Shown: positions 1 through 9,785 of the stretch, one piece after another
How the letters are laid out: every line of letters starts with the position of its first letter
How positions within the stretch are numbered: the first letter of the stretch is position 1
Source: Priapulus caudatus
Taxonomy: Eukaryota > Priapulida > Priapulimorpha > Priapulimorphida > Priapulidae
Direction of reading: 5' to 3'
Assembly: GCF_000485595.1 (NCBI RefSeq)
Contig: NW_014577570.1
Location: forward strand, 111,679-163,263
DNA length: 51,585 bases
The notes under the pieces: model-generated
What the model was told of the DNA's origin: nothing
The model's input: only the letters and a program-made list of their open reading frames with translations
Database searches by the model: none
Position numbers and translations under genes: made by a program

Positions 1-786
1 GATGTAGCGATCAAATACTACATCAACTCTTGTTGTGTACTGTCCGAAGTGACGTGTTACAGTTTTTACAAACACATCAGCATATTCACCAAATGTCTGA
101 CACCCAAGAGGCTTTCCAAGAGCTTGGATGAGGGCGTGACCATCTATAAGCACATGTCTTCATGTCATCTTCTGGAACTTCAGAGGGTACTTGTAGTCCT
201 GCCATCAAGATGTTAATCAGCTCTGACTTTGAAGCAGAGTTCATCTTCCTTCCAGCCTTTGCCAGAGACAGTGGGATTGGGGACAGTTCATGCTTGAGAA
301 TGGTCGCCATTTCCAGTGGTCGCCCGGCGGTGACAGCATTGAGCAATCGCTGCAGTAGCTTTCTGTCAGCTTTGATTGTTTTCTGTACATTCTGTTTAGT
401 AGATACATTTGCTTTGTACAGATCAGCGAAGGTTTTTGAGTGGTGCTTCCTGAGTGTGTCATGAAACCCGACAGTTCCCTCAATTAGGCGTTGCTTTACA
501 TTAGTGACAACATGCTTCTTTCCTCGGTCTTCAGCTGTGAGTAGATCTCTCACCACGTCATTCGATGCAGTATCTTTGGTTGCCAGTGATACCAATGGTA
601 TGTCTTTTCCGTCCGTGTCACAGTCTCCCTCTCCTTCAGCCAAGGTAGTGTGTACTCGGAATATATCAAATCTTGTCACTTGTGTGGCAAGCTTCATCAC
701 ATCATCAATATCACGCCTTGTGCTTGCTGGACGACTATCAGAACGGGTGAAAGTGGTCTCAATGTTGATGATGTTAATTGATGATT
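1..786 (-). pseudogene. Partial coding region of an unrecognised, probably multicopy protein family, with one frameshift
   Basis: The minus strand is open from about 780 to 86. It encodes roughly 230 residues of charged, protein-like sequence without low complexity, including the segments TAEDRGKKHVV, HHSKTFADLY and SKSELINILMAG. A stop closes the frame on the 5' side near 780, and the first ATG (about 700) is probably internal, so the true start or a splice acceptor lies upstream. Near 148-156 the good frame jumps by one base: the other frame then continues in protein-like form (LIDGHALIQALGKP, then VDVVFDRYI) to the left edge at position 1. I interpret this as one gene with a single indel, either a real lesion or a sequencing error. 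The continuation has the feel of families amplified in cnidarian and other invertebrate genomes, but I cannot name the family or assign a function. The gene continues beyond the window. Confidence 0.5.
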
Positions 787-800
787 AAGTGTGCTCAATG

Positions 801-1208
801 TTGAACGTGTATGATAGTTTAAACCAAAGGATTCGGTGTGCAAATTACTTTAACATGCAAAATAAACACATTTCGAGAAAATCACATTTTTGTGTTTCAC
901 GATGCCATACACATGTGTAAAAATTAAAATTCACTTGTTAATTAAACAGGCTAAATACATGTTTTTAATAACAGAAATAGTTTCTATGTATAGAGCAGAC
1001 AAAGTTGATGTCAATTAATGCACAATGTAAAAAAACACCAAAATTTTACCTTATTTTACCTTTGACCTTGAAATTGACCTTTAAGGTCAAAATAGAGGGT
1101 GGCATCCACCCACATTTTCTTCCCCACCCTATGACTGATTGATCTAGCATGGTTGCCTGCTATAAACAAGCAATGCTCCATAAAATAATATGTTGGCTGG
1201 TGTACTAG
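801..1208. repeat. Direct repeat, copy 1 of an about 420 bp unit
   Basis: This block starts TTGAACGTGTATGATAG and recurs from 1319 with high identity, apart from scattered substitutions and small indels. It is AT-rich and has no coding potential. It contains TGACCT half-sites around 1064-1090. No flanking duplication or terminal inverted repeat was found, so its mobile nature is not shown. Confidence 0.85.
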
Positions 1209-1318
1209 AACAAATATGACTGCCACAAGAGGGGGCTATACAGTGTTTAATTACAGATAAAACAAGTGGCCATTGCAAAAAAAGTTTATTTAGGATTTTA
1301 CAGTGACAAATTAGTATA

Positions 1319-1747
1319 TTGAACGTGCGTGATAGTTTAAACCAAAAGATTCGATGTGCAAATTACCTTAACATGCAAAATAAACACATTTCGAGAAAAT
1401 CACGTTTTTGTGTTTCAGAATGCCATACACATGTGTAAAAATTAAAATTCACTTGTTAATTAAACAGGCTAAATACATGTTTTTGATAACAGAAATAGTT
1501 TCTATGGATAGAGCAGACAAAGTTGATGTCAATTAATGCACACTGTAAAAAAACACAAATTTTGGCTATATTTGACCTTTGACTTTGAAAATGACCTTTA
1601 AGGTCAAACTCGAAGGTGGCATCCACCCACATTTTCTTTTCCACCCTATGACTGATTGATCTAGCTAGCATGGTTGCCTGCTATTAACAAAAAATTCACT
1701 AGAAATTTTTTCTAGAGGACTTTTCCATGTTTGGCTGGTGTACTACT
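1319..1747. repeat. Direct repeat, copy 2 of an about 420 bp unit
   Basis: This is the second copy of the block at 801-1208. It starts TTGAACGTGCGTGATAG and ends with the shared GGCTGGTGTACTA. Copy 2 has an extra AT-rich stretch near its end (about 1686-1725). The period between copies is about 518 bp. The short ORF that runs through it is not credible as a gene. Confidence 0.85.
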
Positions 1748-4707
1748 ACTTAAGATCGGGAATATGATGCCCTATTGGTAAATATCGGTAAATATTCATA
1801 CAAAATATCGGGAATTTCGGAAAATTCTCAGACTGATCATCACATAAAGAAGCTGAAATATCATTAATAAACCATTTACTCCTTTTTTTCACTGGCCCAT
1901 CGGGCTTGTTCATTTACCAGTTTCATTGGCCCCACGAAAAAATTTACTGGCCTCGGATACCGGGCCAGTGGTTAATTTCGCAGACTGATATATATATATT
2001 ATATTATAATATATGTAATACCCATTAATAACATTAACAAGTTGGGAACTTGGAACACTTCCTTATTGAGTATCACCCGCAAGAGACTCGTGAAATCTCT
2101 TCGCAGGAAATGTTCTCTTCGCGAAAAATGTAAAGAACGAGAGTCGGTTATACACGAGTAAGGCGCATTGCAATGCCGCGATAGCTGCTGCCCATGCCTC
2201 CTAGCCTCCGTTCGACGCCCCTCAAGCCAGAGCATAATGCCAGGCATGAACGTCCATCACACGACTACATGATCGATCGAAATAGCTGCCGTTAGGGATT
2301 TTCGATGAATTACTCCTCTACATTTCACCGGAGAGAACGATCCTGCCGATTTTCACAGATCTCGTGCAGAGTAGGTAAGACAAAAGACAGAGCTTAATAA
2401 CCGAACAAGTGAAACATTTAGCTAACATGATATAGTACCAAGATGGAGGCATGTTTGGGTTGTTTCGTTCGTAAGTCGTGTGAAATGAAGCACGTGAGCG
2501 ATTTTTGCGATCACGGCTTCCTACCTGCCTCGCTACATGTGTTTGCACAGGCGGCAATGCGTGTCACCTGTGTGTTACACGATGAGGCATTTGACCGCAT
2601 TTACGGTAATTAGGCGCAATAAATACCGAAATAGAGTTAGAGAAACATTAAAAACTTGCATAAATACAGTATCTGTTATTACCAATTTAGTCGTCGCTCT
2701 GACTATCGTCCAGCTGAGCTAATTGCCGATGTCGTCGCCTGCGTAACTCCCGGGCCGTCCAACATATTGGCTACGGTCAATCGATAACGTTCATGAACCA
2801 TTGAATACCACATGTTACAATTGGTCATAGTTGTTACCTGCTATCCCGCTCCACCTATATAAACTCCTATTTTGAGCACACCAGTTGAACTACTTTCGAT
2901 TTCCATCGCAATTTTGCGCAAAACTAAATTGCCCATTAGTCCCCCCACCCTTTAGTTCAACGTATTTGCTCCATTTGTATTTGAACAATAAGGCACGCGG
3001 TTCTTATATTAACAGAAAAAATTATCAAGATTAGCTAGCGTTGCATGATATAGCACGTTACAAAAAACGCAGAGACACAAACAGTCGTTGTCACACTCGT
3101 ACCCCAACAACCCCGCCCTGTCCGTTACAGAAAAGATCATAACAAATCTTTAATCAAAATTCTGCTATACACATATGATTAACACCTAATTATGAATATT
3201 AATATATTAATTTAGCTAAAGAAACATCAAAGCGGTAGAGACGCCATCTACCTGGCGTCACCAAATGTATTCAATTGTGTTATAAAACAGTTATAATTAT
3301 ATATAAATATATATATAGCTCATCGACATAGCTCAGATCAGCTTGTATAATCGCATGACGTAGCTCGTCCGCCCCGGCTTTCCGTCACAGTTGGCACAAA
3401 TCTACAACGCTCGATACTAGCAAACAGTTGGACGTGGACGAGCCTAATCCGAAAACGCGCAGTTGAATGTCCACAGCTGCGGGGTTAAAGTCAAAGAGTA
3501 AAAGAAACGGGAACATCCCCAGTCCTCTAACTTAACGTATACCCGAGAATGCAGAATCTGCGGTCACCAAATCTAAACGGCTCGACCCCCTAGCCGTATA
3601 GCGTGTATAGCATCATGTAGGAAAATCATTCACTGTGCCGAAATTCTGAAGTCAAAGTCAAAGCAAGGGCACAGCAATTTTAGACATTTCTAGGACATGT
3701 CGACACGAGCGATTAAAAACTCTTTTTCAGTGTAACCTACCCATTTTTAGCTTTTAAGTTAAAGACCATGAATATTGCTTTCATGACATGCAAAGAAGTA
3801 AGTTCTGATAACCTTTTGCACCCTCAAGAGGAGGGTAAACATTGTTTTGTGACTGATTAACAAAGACTGAACGTGTTTGATTGATTGTGTGATAAAAGAC
3901 TTAAATTTACAGTGAAATCCATTGCAAAACTTACTTGAACAAATTACGCACCTTAAATCAATCTAACTTACATCTCTATATTAATTCTGTACTTGCAATT
4001 ACAAATTCATTATAGCACTTACTGCAAACGTCTTTTTTGATTAAGGCCAACTATAAATAAGTACTTACTCGCAGTGGGTGCTGAAGCAATGGCTGATAGT
4101 ATCACAGCATAGCAAACGTAACTGGTACTCGCTCCCTACCTCGATTACCTCGCCCCAGTCGAGTAACTAAGCCGACCGGGGCACCGGCTACCATCTAACT
4201 AATACGATGCAGTATCAACGCCATCTATCGTAACAGAGTAGAAAATGTCCCGGCAGGATATCAATGTCATATGAGGCTCACAAGTGCAGAAAGATTACTC
4301 TAACTTCAAGTTTATCAATCTGAGAAAAGTAATTGCACGAATTGGAATCGCAAACCTACCACTAAAGTTATCGCACAACACACATACCCAAAAACAAGCC
4401 AGTGTACTAAAGTCCTTGCATGGCTCACATCACCACATCGGGACAAAAAATAAAAGTAGGGGGCAACTGTCGGATAGGTGGACAAGCGCTGTGGCGCTGC
4501 AGAGCCCGATGGTACTGTCAGCGAAATATGTATGCCTCGCCGACATTGATGAAATCTGTACGTAATACGTGCGTCTCTTACTATGCCCACCAATCTCGTG
4601 CGAAAGTTTGACGCCGCCGCCGGCGAAATCCTGAATACTCAATCGATGGACTAACTGATACAGAGCGTCGCCGCGTGGGTGTTATTTTTTATAAACAATT
4701 TAGTCGA

Positions 4708-4860
4708 CTGACTCTTCTCTCTCTCTCTCCTCCGTCCATTTCTCCTCCCCCGCGCTCTCTCTCTCTCTCTCTCTCTTCTCTCTGCAATAAAAAAAATGTT
4801 TGCTGAAAAAGATGCACAACTGCGTATCTGCATATCTGTACCTAACAAGGGTGTCACTAT
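4708..4860. repeat. CT microsatellite followed by a tail shared with the element at 38.6-38.98 kb
   Basis: A (CT)n tract is followed by an A-run, then AACTGCGTATCTGC. The same order, (CT)n, A-run and ACTGCGTATCTGCGT, occurs at 38830-38955. The two loci therefore look like diverged copies of one dispersed element in which the microsatellite is an internal part. This copy lacks a clear terminal inverted repeat. Confidence 0.45.
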
Positions 4861-4961
4861 GCACGACTGAAATGTTACGTTTATAACCGTAGCAACAGAC
4901 CTCAGATGAGCCCAGACGCTCTGCGGCTCTTGTTTTCACATAAAAATTACACATAATTATC

Positions 4962-4998
4962 AAGAGTATATAATGGGAGTTCTCCCATATATACTCTT
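4962..4998. repeat. Short hairpin palindrome
   Basis: AAGAGTATATAATGGGAG is followed almost at once by CTCCCATATATACTCTT, giving arms of about 17 bases and a 2-base centre. It lies in AT-rich non-coding DNA. No function can be assigned. Confidence 0.7.
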
Positions 4999-5241
4999 CG
5001 TTTCTATAATGTACGTCGATGGTTGCTCAATTAAAACTGACTTCTTCTCACTCACTCATTTGTGTCCTTTTTTGTGGTGAGCTACAGTGTCATTGACACT
5101 TTCATTTTTTATTGAGACGTTCCAAGTGCCTGTGGATCTGATGACACTAGTCAATTCAATTCACTCAATTCAAACACTTTATTTACACTTACACAAATAA
5201 CATTTAGCAGAAAGGTATAACATGAAACAAAATAAATACAA

Positions 5242-5762
5242 GTGATGAAGGCCAAGAAAATTTCTGCGGCGATACGAACCTGTGATGCCACAGAGAACCA
5301 AGCCTCGGACACTGGAGGAGGACCTTCGCTATTCACCCACAGTCACGCCAATCAAGGCACATGGACACATGCCCCAAACATTACGGTCTTCAATGCCCAG
5401 AACAGTGGAGCCAGCTGCCACGCTTCCGCCATTGCCGATCACCGCCCCACCGGTGGTTACCCCAGCACCACTCCCATCTGCTGAACCACCGTCAGTACCA
5501 GCGGGACGCCCCGTGTCACAACTGCTGCCCCGCCTACTACTCCTGCTGCACCCCCTAGCAGGCCGAATGTGGCCAGAGTCGCGACCCCGCGCAGGGAAGT
5601 GGGTGCCCCTGGAACTCCGCCTCCCGACAGAACACGTAGAGCTCGACAACCTCCGGCGTGGCAGAAGGACTATGTTATGTGCTGACTCTTATAACGTGAA
5701 ATCAGGAACTGATTCAGAAGGATTTTTTTGTCAGTCTTCGTTAGTAACCCAAAGACTTTAGG
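5242..5762 (+). pseudogene. Possible 3' remnant of a gypsy-like retrotransposon pol
   Basis: Three short overlapping ORFs share a proline-rich composition (TAPPVVTPAPLPSAEPPS in one frame). They are followed in another frame by an Arg/Pro-rich end close to RARQPPAWQKDYVMC and then a stop at about 5682. An arginine-rich stretch followed by a PPxW/RxxDYV ending is common at the C terminus of Ty3/gypsy polyproteins. The intact-looking pol at 9786 in this window ends in the comparable AVLRDYVL. No reverse transcriptase, RNase H or integrase core is present here, and frames are broken, so this is at best a decayed tail. A chance proline-rich ORF is the alternative. Confidence 0.35.
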
Positions 5763-6050
5763 GTGTCTAGATTGTTAGATGGCGCACAGGTCAATACAAA
5801 TGGCCTCACTCTCTTTGTGAATTTGTCAGCATTGTCCCACGTCCAATGCGTCAGAGACAAATGGTTATTCCTATCTATTCATTGTTCTCACGCGACAGCA
5901 TGAATTCTGTGTACTCGCCTGTCCATCATCTTGCTCCCCCTGGCCAGTAAAGGTAAACAAATGCAAAGTTGCTTGATGATATTTCTCACATACAATGCCA
6001 ATGGTAAGAAACCCAGAATGTCATATTGTATATGTTGTATGTTTTAACAG

Positions 6051-6160
6051 AAATGTGAGGGAAAGATGCAGCCAGAGTACAAGAAATTTTCAGTTGATCC
6101 ACAAATTACAACGTTTGAAGTACTACAGAGTCTGTTGGCCCGAGCTTTTCAGATCAGTGG
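6051..6160 (+). CDS. TBC1D25: TBC1D25-like gene, 5' coding exon (N-terminal domain, part 1)
   Basis: A splice acceptor (gttttaacag) precedes AAA TGT GAG. The 110 nt exon encodes KCEGKMQPEYKKFSVDP and continues QITTFEVLQSLLARAF to a GTAGGT donor at 6161. This matches the start of the N-terminal ubiquitin-like/PB1-type region of TBC1D25 (OATL1), including the pattern (F/S)xVDPQIT followed by a helix. The exon begins in phase 0 and ends in phase 2, which fits the next exon exactly. The preceding exon with the initiator Met was not found. ATG CCA ATG followed by a GT at 5996-6006 is a weak candidate only. TBC1D25 proteins are Rab GTPase-activating proteins that act on autophagosomes. Confidence 0.85.
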
Positions 6161-6332
6161 GTAGGTATTATATATATATCGTATTTCATGAGAAATCTAG
6201 TGCAGTGTAATTGAGTGCATTTTAGTAATTTGGAAGCATTTGCAATTTCTGTTGGTTGCATTAGCGGCGGTGATTGTATGATAAAAAAACACATTCTGGT
6301 TCCTCGTTTATTGTCTGTTTTTCGACATACAG

Positions 6333-6481
6333 GGACTTTACGATAAGCTACATGGCGTTCGATAATGCGGGCCATGAGCTCTATCTCAGCCTACTGTCAG
6401 ACTGGGATCTCGACGCAGCATTTCTCAGCTCCTCTGACCCATGTCTGCGATTAAAGGTTGATCTCAAGCCTTTTGAAGAAG
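6333..6481 (+). CDS. TBC1D25: TBC1D25-like gene, second visible exon (N-terminal domain, part 2)
   Basis: The acceptor is ttcgacatacag and the donor is GTACGC at 6482. The exon is 149 nt, enters in phase 2 and leaves in phase 1. It encodes DFTISYMAFDNAGHELYLSL and then SDWDLDAAF and LRLKVDLKPFEE. This is the most recognisable part of the family's N-terminal domain: vertebrate TBC1D25 has the equivalent YLSLLSDWDL segment. The 172 bp intron before it is short compared with the introns that follow. Confidence 0.92.
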
Positions 6482-6913
6482 GTACGCTCTATACGAACAC
6501 CCTCACTGGGTTATCAGTCTTCGTGTGAGAATGCTCGACACGTCTGAAGTCGGCAGGCTGTTACGCAGTAGGTCTCCGTGCTTGTGCTCGGGAGTTGCTG
6601 CTAGTGGTACTGTAACTTTTAGATTGTCCTAGTACAGTGTCTCTTAGTCTACAGGAGTCATGATGAAATCTTTAGGTAAGGTGCTAAAAATGCATGTGCC
6701 TTTAAACTGTATGTGCTAAATTAATCAGAGCAGATGAAAATTGAAAATACAAGCGAGCAGTATGTAAACAAACTTCTGCTAACAGCATACCTTACATGAT
6801 GCCAATATCCATTTGAGAAGCAGAAAATCATGCATTTGCAGTGAAAAAGGTCTGTCACTAAATTGTGCACGTGATATGCAGTCCTTGTGTTTTGGAAAAG
6901 GCAGGTGAGTGAA

Positions 6914-6950
6914 AAATCACACACCTTGGCTCGCCGAGGTGTGTGATTTG
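6914..6950. repeat. Strong hairpin at the edge of a dispersed repeat
   Basis: AAATCACACACCT and AGGTGTGTGATTT flank a TTGGCTCGCCG loop region. It is followed by a G-rich stretch containing GGGGGCATGCCCCCCTGG and an A-run (about 6985-7020). A comparable GGGGGGCATGC run sits at about 21860. This combination is typical of repeats in invertebrate genomes. It lies in the intron between the second and third visible exons. Confidence 0.6.
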
Positions 6951-7641
6951 GATCTGAGTGCCCGCAGGGCACGAGGCAAACTAGAGGGGTTCGGGGGCAT
7001 GCCCCCCTGGAAAAAAAATTAAATCTAGACTTCATGAAATGCCATTTCCAGCATTTTTGGATAAAAATTAGCTCGACATTTTTTAGGTCATTTTTTTTTT
7101 AATCTAACAAAATATCAGTTCTTGAACATGTGGATAACTTGAATCACACATTTAGCATGTTTAGTCAAAAAGGAACAACACTCAATTTTTCAAAGTAGAC
7201 TATTAAAACTTTATCTAAAAATACAACCAATGTTCTAGAGCTCTTTGCGACTGTCGTTATAAAATATGTGAAGCCGACTTCCTGATATTCCTGCAATGTC
7301 CGTGATGTTTACAACCGTTTGCATTTATCTTCGAGTTTATAAGTTGAATTAATGAAAAATAAAACAAAAAATAAAACACGAAAAAAAAGGTGTGCATTTT
7401 GATAATGCTTAGATGCGCGTTTTTTCGCACTTCTCCTGATAAATCGAGGCGCGCGATGGCGCGCGAGTGCGATCGCTCAACTTAAAACCCAAGGGCTGCA
7501 TATGATGGGTTTTTAAGGTTGCTGTTATAAAAAATAAGGCCACGTTTAGCACAATTTCAGGCGTGATTTCAAACCCTGGAGTTGTCATCGCTGTGCCATT
7601 GTCATTGATGTACTTGCGAAGTGACAGTTCTCGACATGCAG

Positions 7642-7772
7642 GTTTGGAAGACTGGGATGTCGTCTCGCAGAACGATGCCATCCCTCGCCAGCAGTTTGCC
7701 GTGCCAAACTTCATGAGGTACAACGTTGACCGGCAGGCACTGGCCGGGCTTACAGGCTCCTTCCTCAATCAG
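7642..7772 (+). CDS. TBC1D25: TBC1D25-like gene, third visible exon (LIR-like motif)
   Basis: The acceptor is ctcgacatgcag and the donor is GTGCGA at 7773. The exon is 131 nt, enters in phase 1 and ends in phase 0. It encodes GLEDWDVVSQNDAIP, continuing to FMRYNVDRQALAGLTGSFLNQ. The acidic EDWDVV is an LC3-interacting-region type motif (W-x-x-V after acidic residues), at the place where vertebrate TBC1D25 carries its reported Atg8-binding tryptophan. The following residues correspond to the linker before the TBC domain. The next coding exon, expected to begin with a hydrophobic/GRT-like segment in phase 0, was not located. Confidence 0.88.
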
Positions 7773-9418
7773 GTGCGAAACAGGCGTGCATGACTGCGGC
7801 GGCGATGCGCAGTGACGCTGAAGCATGGCTTCTCTCACCCTAACATCTGACTTTGCAGTATCAAGAAACGGCCGTTATCACTACAGTGGTCTTTAGTGCC
7901 TGCATTACGAGATTCTTATATATATATAGCGAAATATAGTCTCACCCCACGGCGGATATATCACTGATCACACCAACTTGTAAAACACTAAGATTTTATG
8001 CAGTTATAACATGGAAAATTGGATATGAACACATCGTAACAGCAACGCATGTTATCGTGTCGCGAGAATAGCAGAATGGGTAAACTTTGTAAATTGTCGA
8101 TGATAAAATTGAAAACAACTGCATTTAAGAGAGATTGTATGTCTATGGCAGATAGGTGGCGCTATTAGCTGGTCCAAGACCTACCGGCTCTAGTCCCAAG
8201 ATTACAGCAAACGATTGTTTGCTAAACTAGTTCGAAAAGTGCATGTTTTGGTGAATAAGAAGGTTTTAAGACATTTTATCGTTATTCTAGACAATTGCTG
8301 TTAGTGTTACTCAAGCAATAACGGTAGGTGTGATGAAAGTGATGAAAACACTGGAGAATTACTACCCACTAAACCGCTGGTCACGGCTCCAATCTAAGGA
8401 AGCTCCGCACTTCCCTTTCCCAGGTTCTCGGTCTAGCAGGTGTGAGGTAGTGTCACCTTTTTAAGGGTAGCGTCAGGTTGCGTCGATAGATAACACGAAC
8501 ACAGTATTATGAAAACTACTCTTCGTGCGTCTATTACACCACTGAATACTCGTTTACGGGTGGCTTGCACTTTCACAGCATACACAAACAACTCTACGAT
8601 ACTACACAGATGTCTACACACACAGAATACGTAATCGAATACTGAGTAATGTCGTACCTTAGAGCGGGGGTTCGCGAAGACGCTCGGCGGGGTGAAGGTG
8701 GGAGGTTGAAAGGTACATACGTGCCCGTCACCCTATACGCAGTCATAAACATACTCCACACATGACGTCAGTTCGCGCCACATACATACCGTACATCAAT
8801 CGACACCGCTGCTTGCTGCCCATAACGCACGTATGTCACACTAGCGGCAAGCGCAGCACACGCTGGCTATCTGTAACACCCGCTTTTGTTTACACGTTGG
8901 CGCATATCTGCGGCAGCCAGCTCGTACATCCCCTAGATCATACACTGTGCCATCGGCATTTCTGATGACCACTTACAGATGGGAAATTACTGTTGTTTGT
9001 ATTACATGGGACCTGTCTGAGGGCGACGACTTGTACATAATGACTACCTTGGGGGGGGGGCTATTCCAATGGATTTACTATGAAAGACTTTGACTTCCAT
9101 GACAACTTATGCGAATTGACGAGTTAGACGATGATGACTTATGCGAGTTTTACTGTATTACCGTATACATATTGGTATGTTACCTTTTGGATGCCACTTA
9201 GTGTACTCGAGGAAACCACAAATATACAGGTGGACTCAGTAGGTGTATAGTTAAACTGTGAACAATCAGAATAAGACAGTAAGCCAGAAAAAATGCACGA
9301 TAATATTTACTTATAGAACAAGCTTACAAGTGCAGGGTTCTCTCTCCAAACGAATTCTAAAATGGTAACACTTTTAACACACAAGATAATTTTATAGCCC
9401 AACAACTAAATTTGACTG
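7773..9418. other. Intron of the TBC1D25-like gene, no feature beyond low complexity
   Basis: This is the 5' part of the intron after the third visible exon. Only small ORFs without domains are present. A CRE-like TGACGTCA sits at 8763-8770 and a ten-G run at about 9051-9060. I see no exon with credible splice sites here. Confidence 0.5.
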
Positions 9419-9423
9419 GTTAT
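9419..9423. repeat. Target-site duplication, left copy (GTTAT)
   Basis: The five bases GTTAT directly precede the left LTR and are repeated exactly at 13485-13489 after the right LTR. Five-base duplications are normal for Ty3/gypsy integration. This shows that 9424-13484 entered as one unit. Confidence 0.9.
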
Positions 9424-9592
9424 TGTTGAGACGCACATCCGAATCGAATCGATTACACACTGTATTCAAACACACGCAACTTTATTCCAACACTGGCTCC
9501 ACGCCGCCATCACACATCGTCTGCCTCCCGCGCGCCCCCTGGCCTTAGTTACAAGAACTAATCTACTCACTTAGGGATATCTCATCCCAACA
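9424..9592 (-). repeat. 3' LTR of the retrotransposon
   Basis: 169 bp with TGTTG and CAACA inverted ends. On the element's sense (minus) strand it contains AATAAA (complement of 9480-9485), a plausible polyadenylation signal. It differs from the other LTR by one base near 9455 (T here, C in the other copy). Confidence 0.92.
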
Positions 9593-9609
9593 TCCCTCCT
9601 TCTTTTTTT
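9593..9609 (-). other. Polypurine tract next to the 3' LTR
   Basis: On the minus strand the sequence is AAAAAAAGAAGGAGGGA, directly abutting the LTR's TGTTG. This is the expected plus-strand priming site of an LTR retrotransposon. A near-identical tract occurs at about 12698-12713 without an LTR after it. Confidence 0.8.
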
Positions 9610-9785
9610 AGACAATTACAACGGTACAATTATAACACAATAACCCAATCTAACATTCTAATGATATCCTGGAACACTAACCACAAACATATAAACCATA
9701 AACTTGTCATGACCATTCATCAATATCACCGTTCACCACACTATCCTGATACTCAGTCGAAGAGTACCCAACCCATAGTCACTCT

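Larger units (their letters stand above)
1748..5239. other. Non-coding stretch, no gene seen
   Basis: About 3.5 kb of AT-rich sequence with only short ORFs that lack recognisable domains. It should contain the unseen first exon(s) of the TBC1D25-like gene, because the exon at 6051 begins inside the N-terminal domain, but I could not find that exon. Local structure includes a TA-rich tract at about 1990-2010, a CT microsatellite at about 4712-4776 and a perfect-arm hairpin at 4962-4998. Confidence 0.6.

Noticed and set aside
6721-7035. Minus-strand ORF of 104 codons
   Set aside because: It overlaps the hairpin and GGGGGCATGCCCCC repeat, and its sequence looks like the translation of a dispersed repeat.
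8763-8770. CRE-like TGACGTCA here and similar sites near 34618, 48667 and 48719
   Set aside because: Eight-base palindromes occur by chance at this frequency, and none is placed at a defined promoter.
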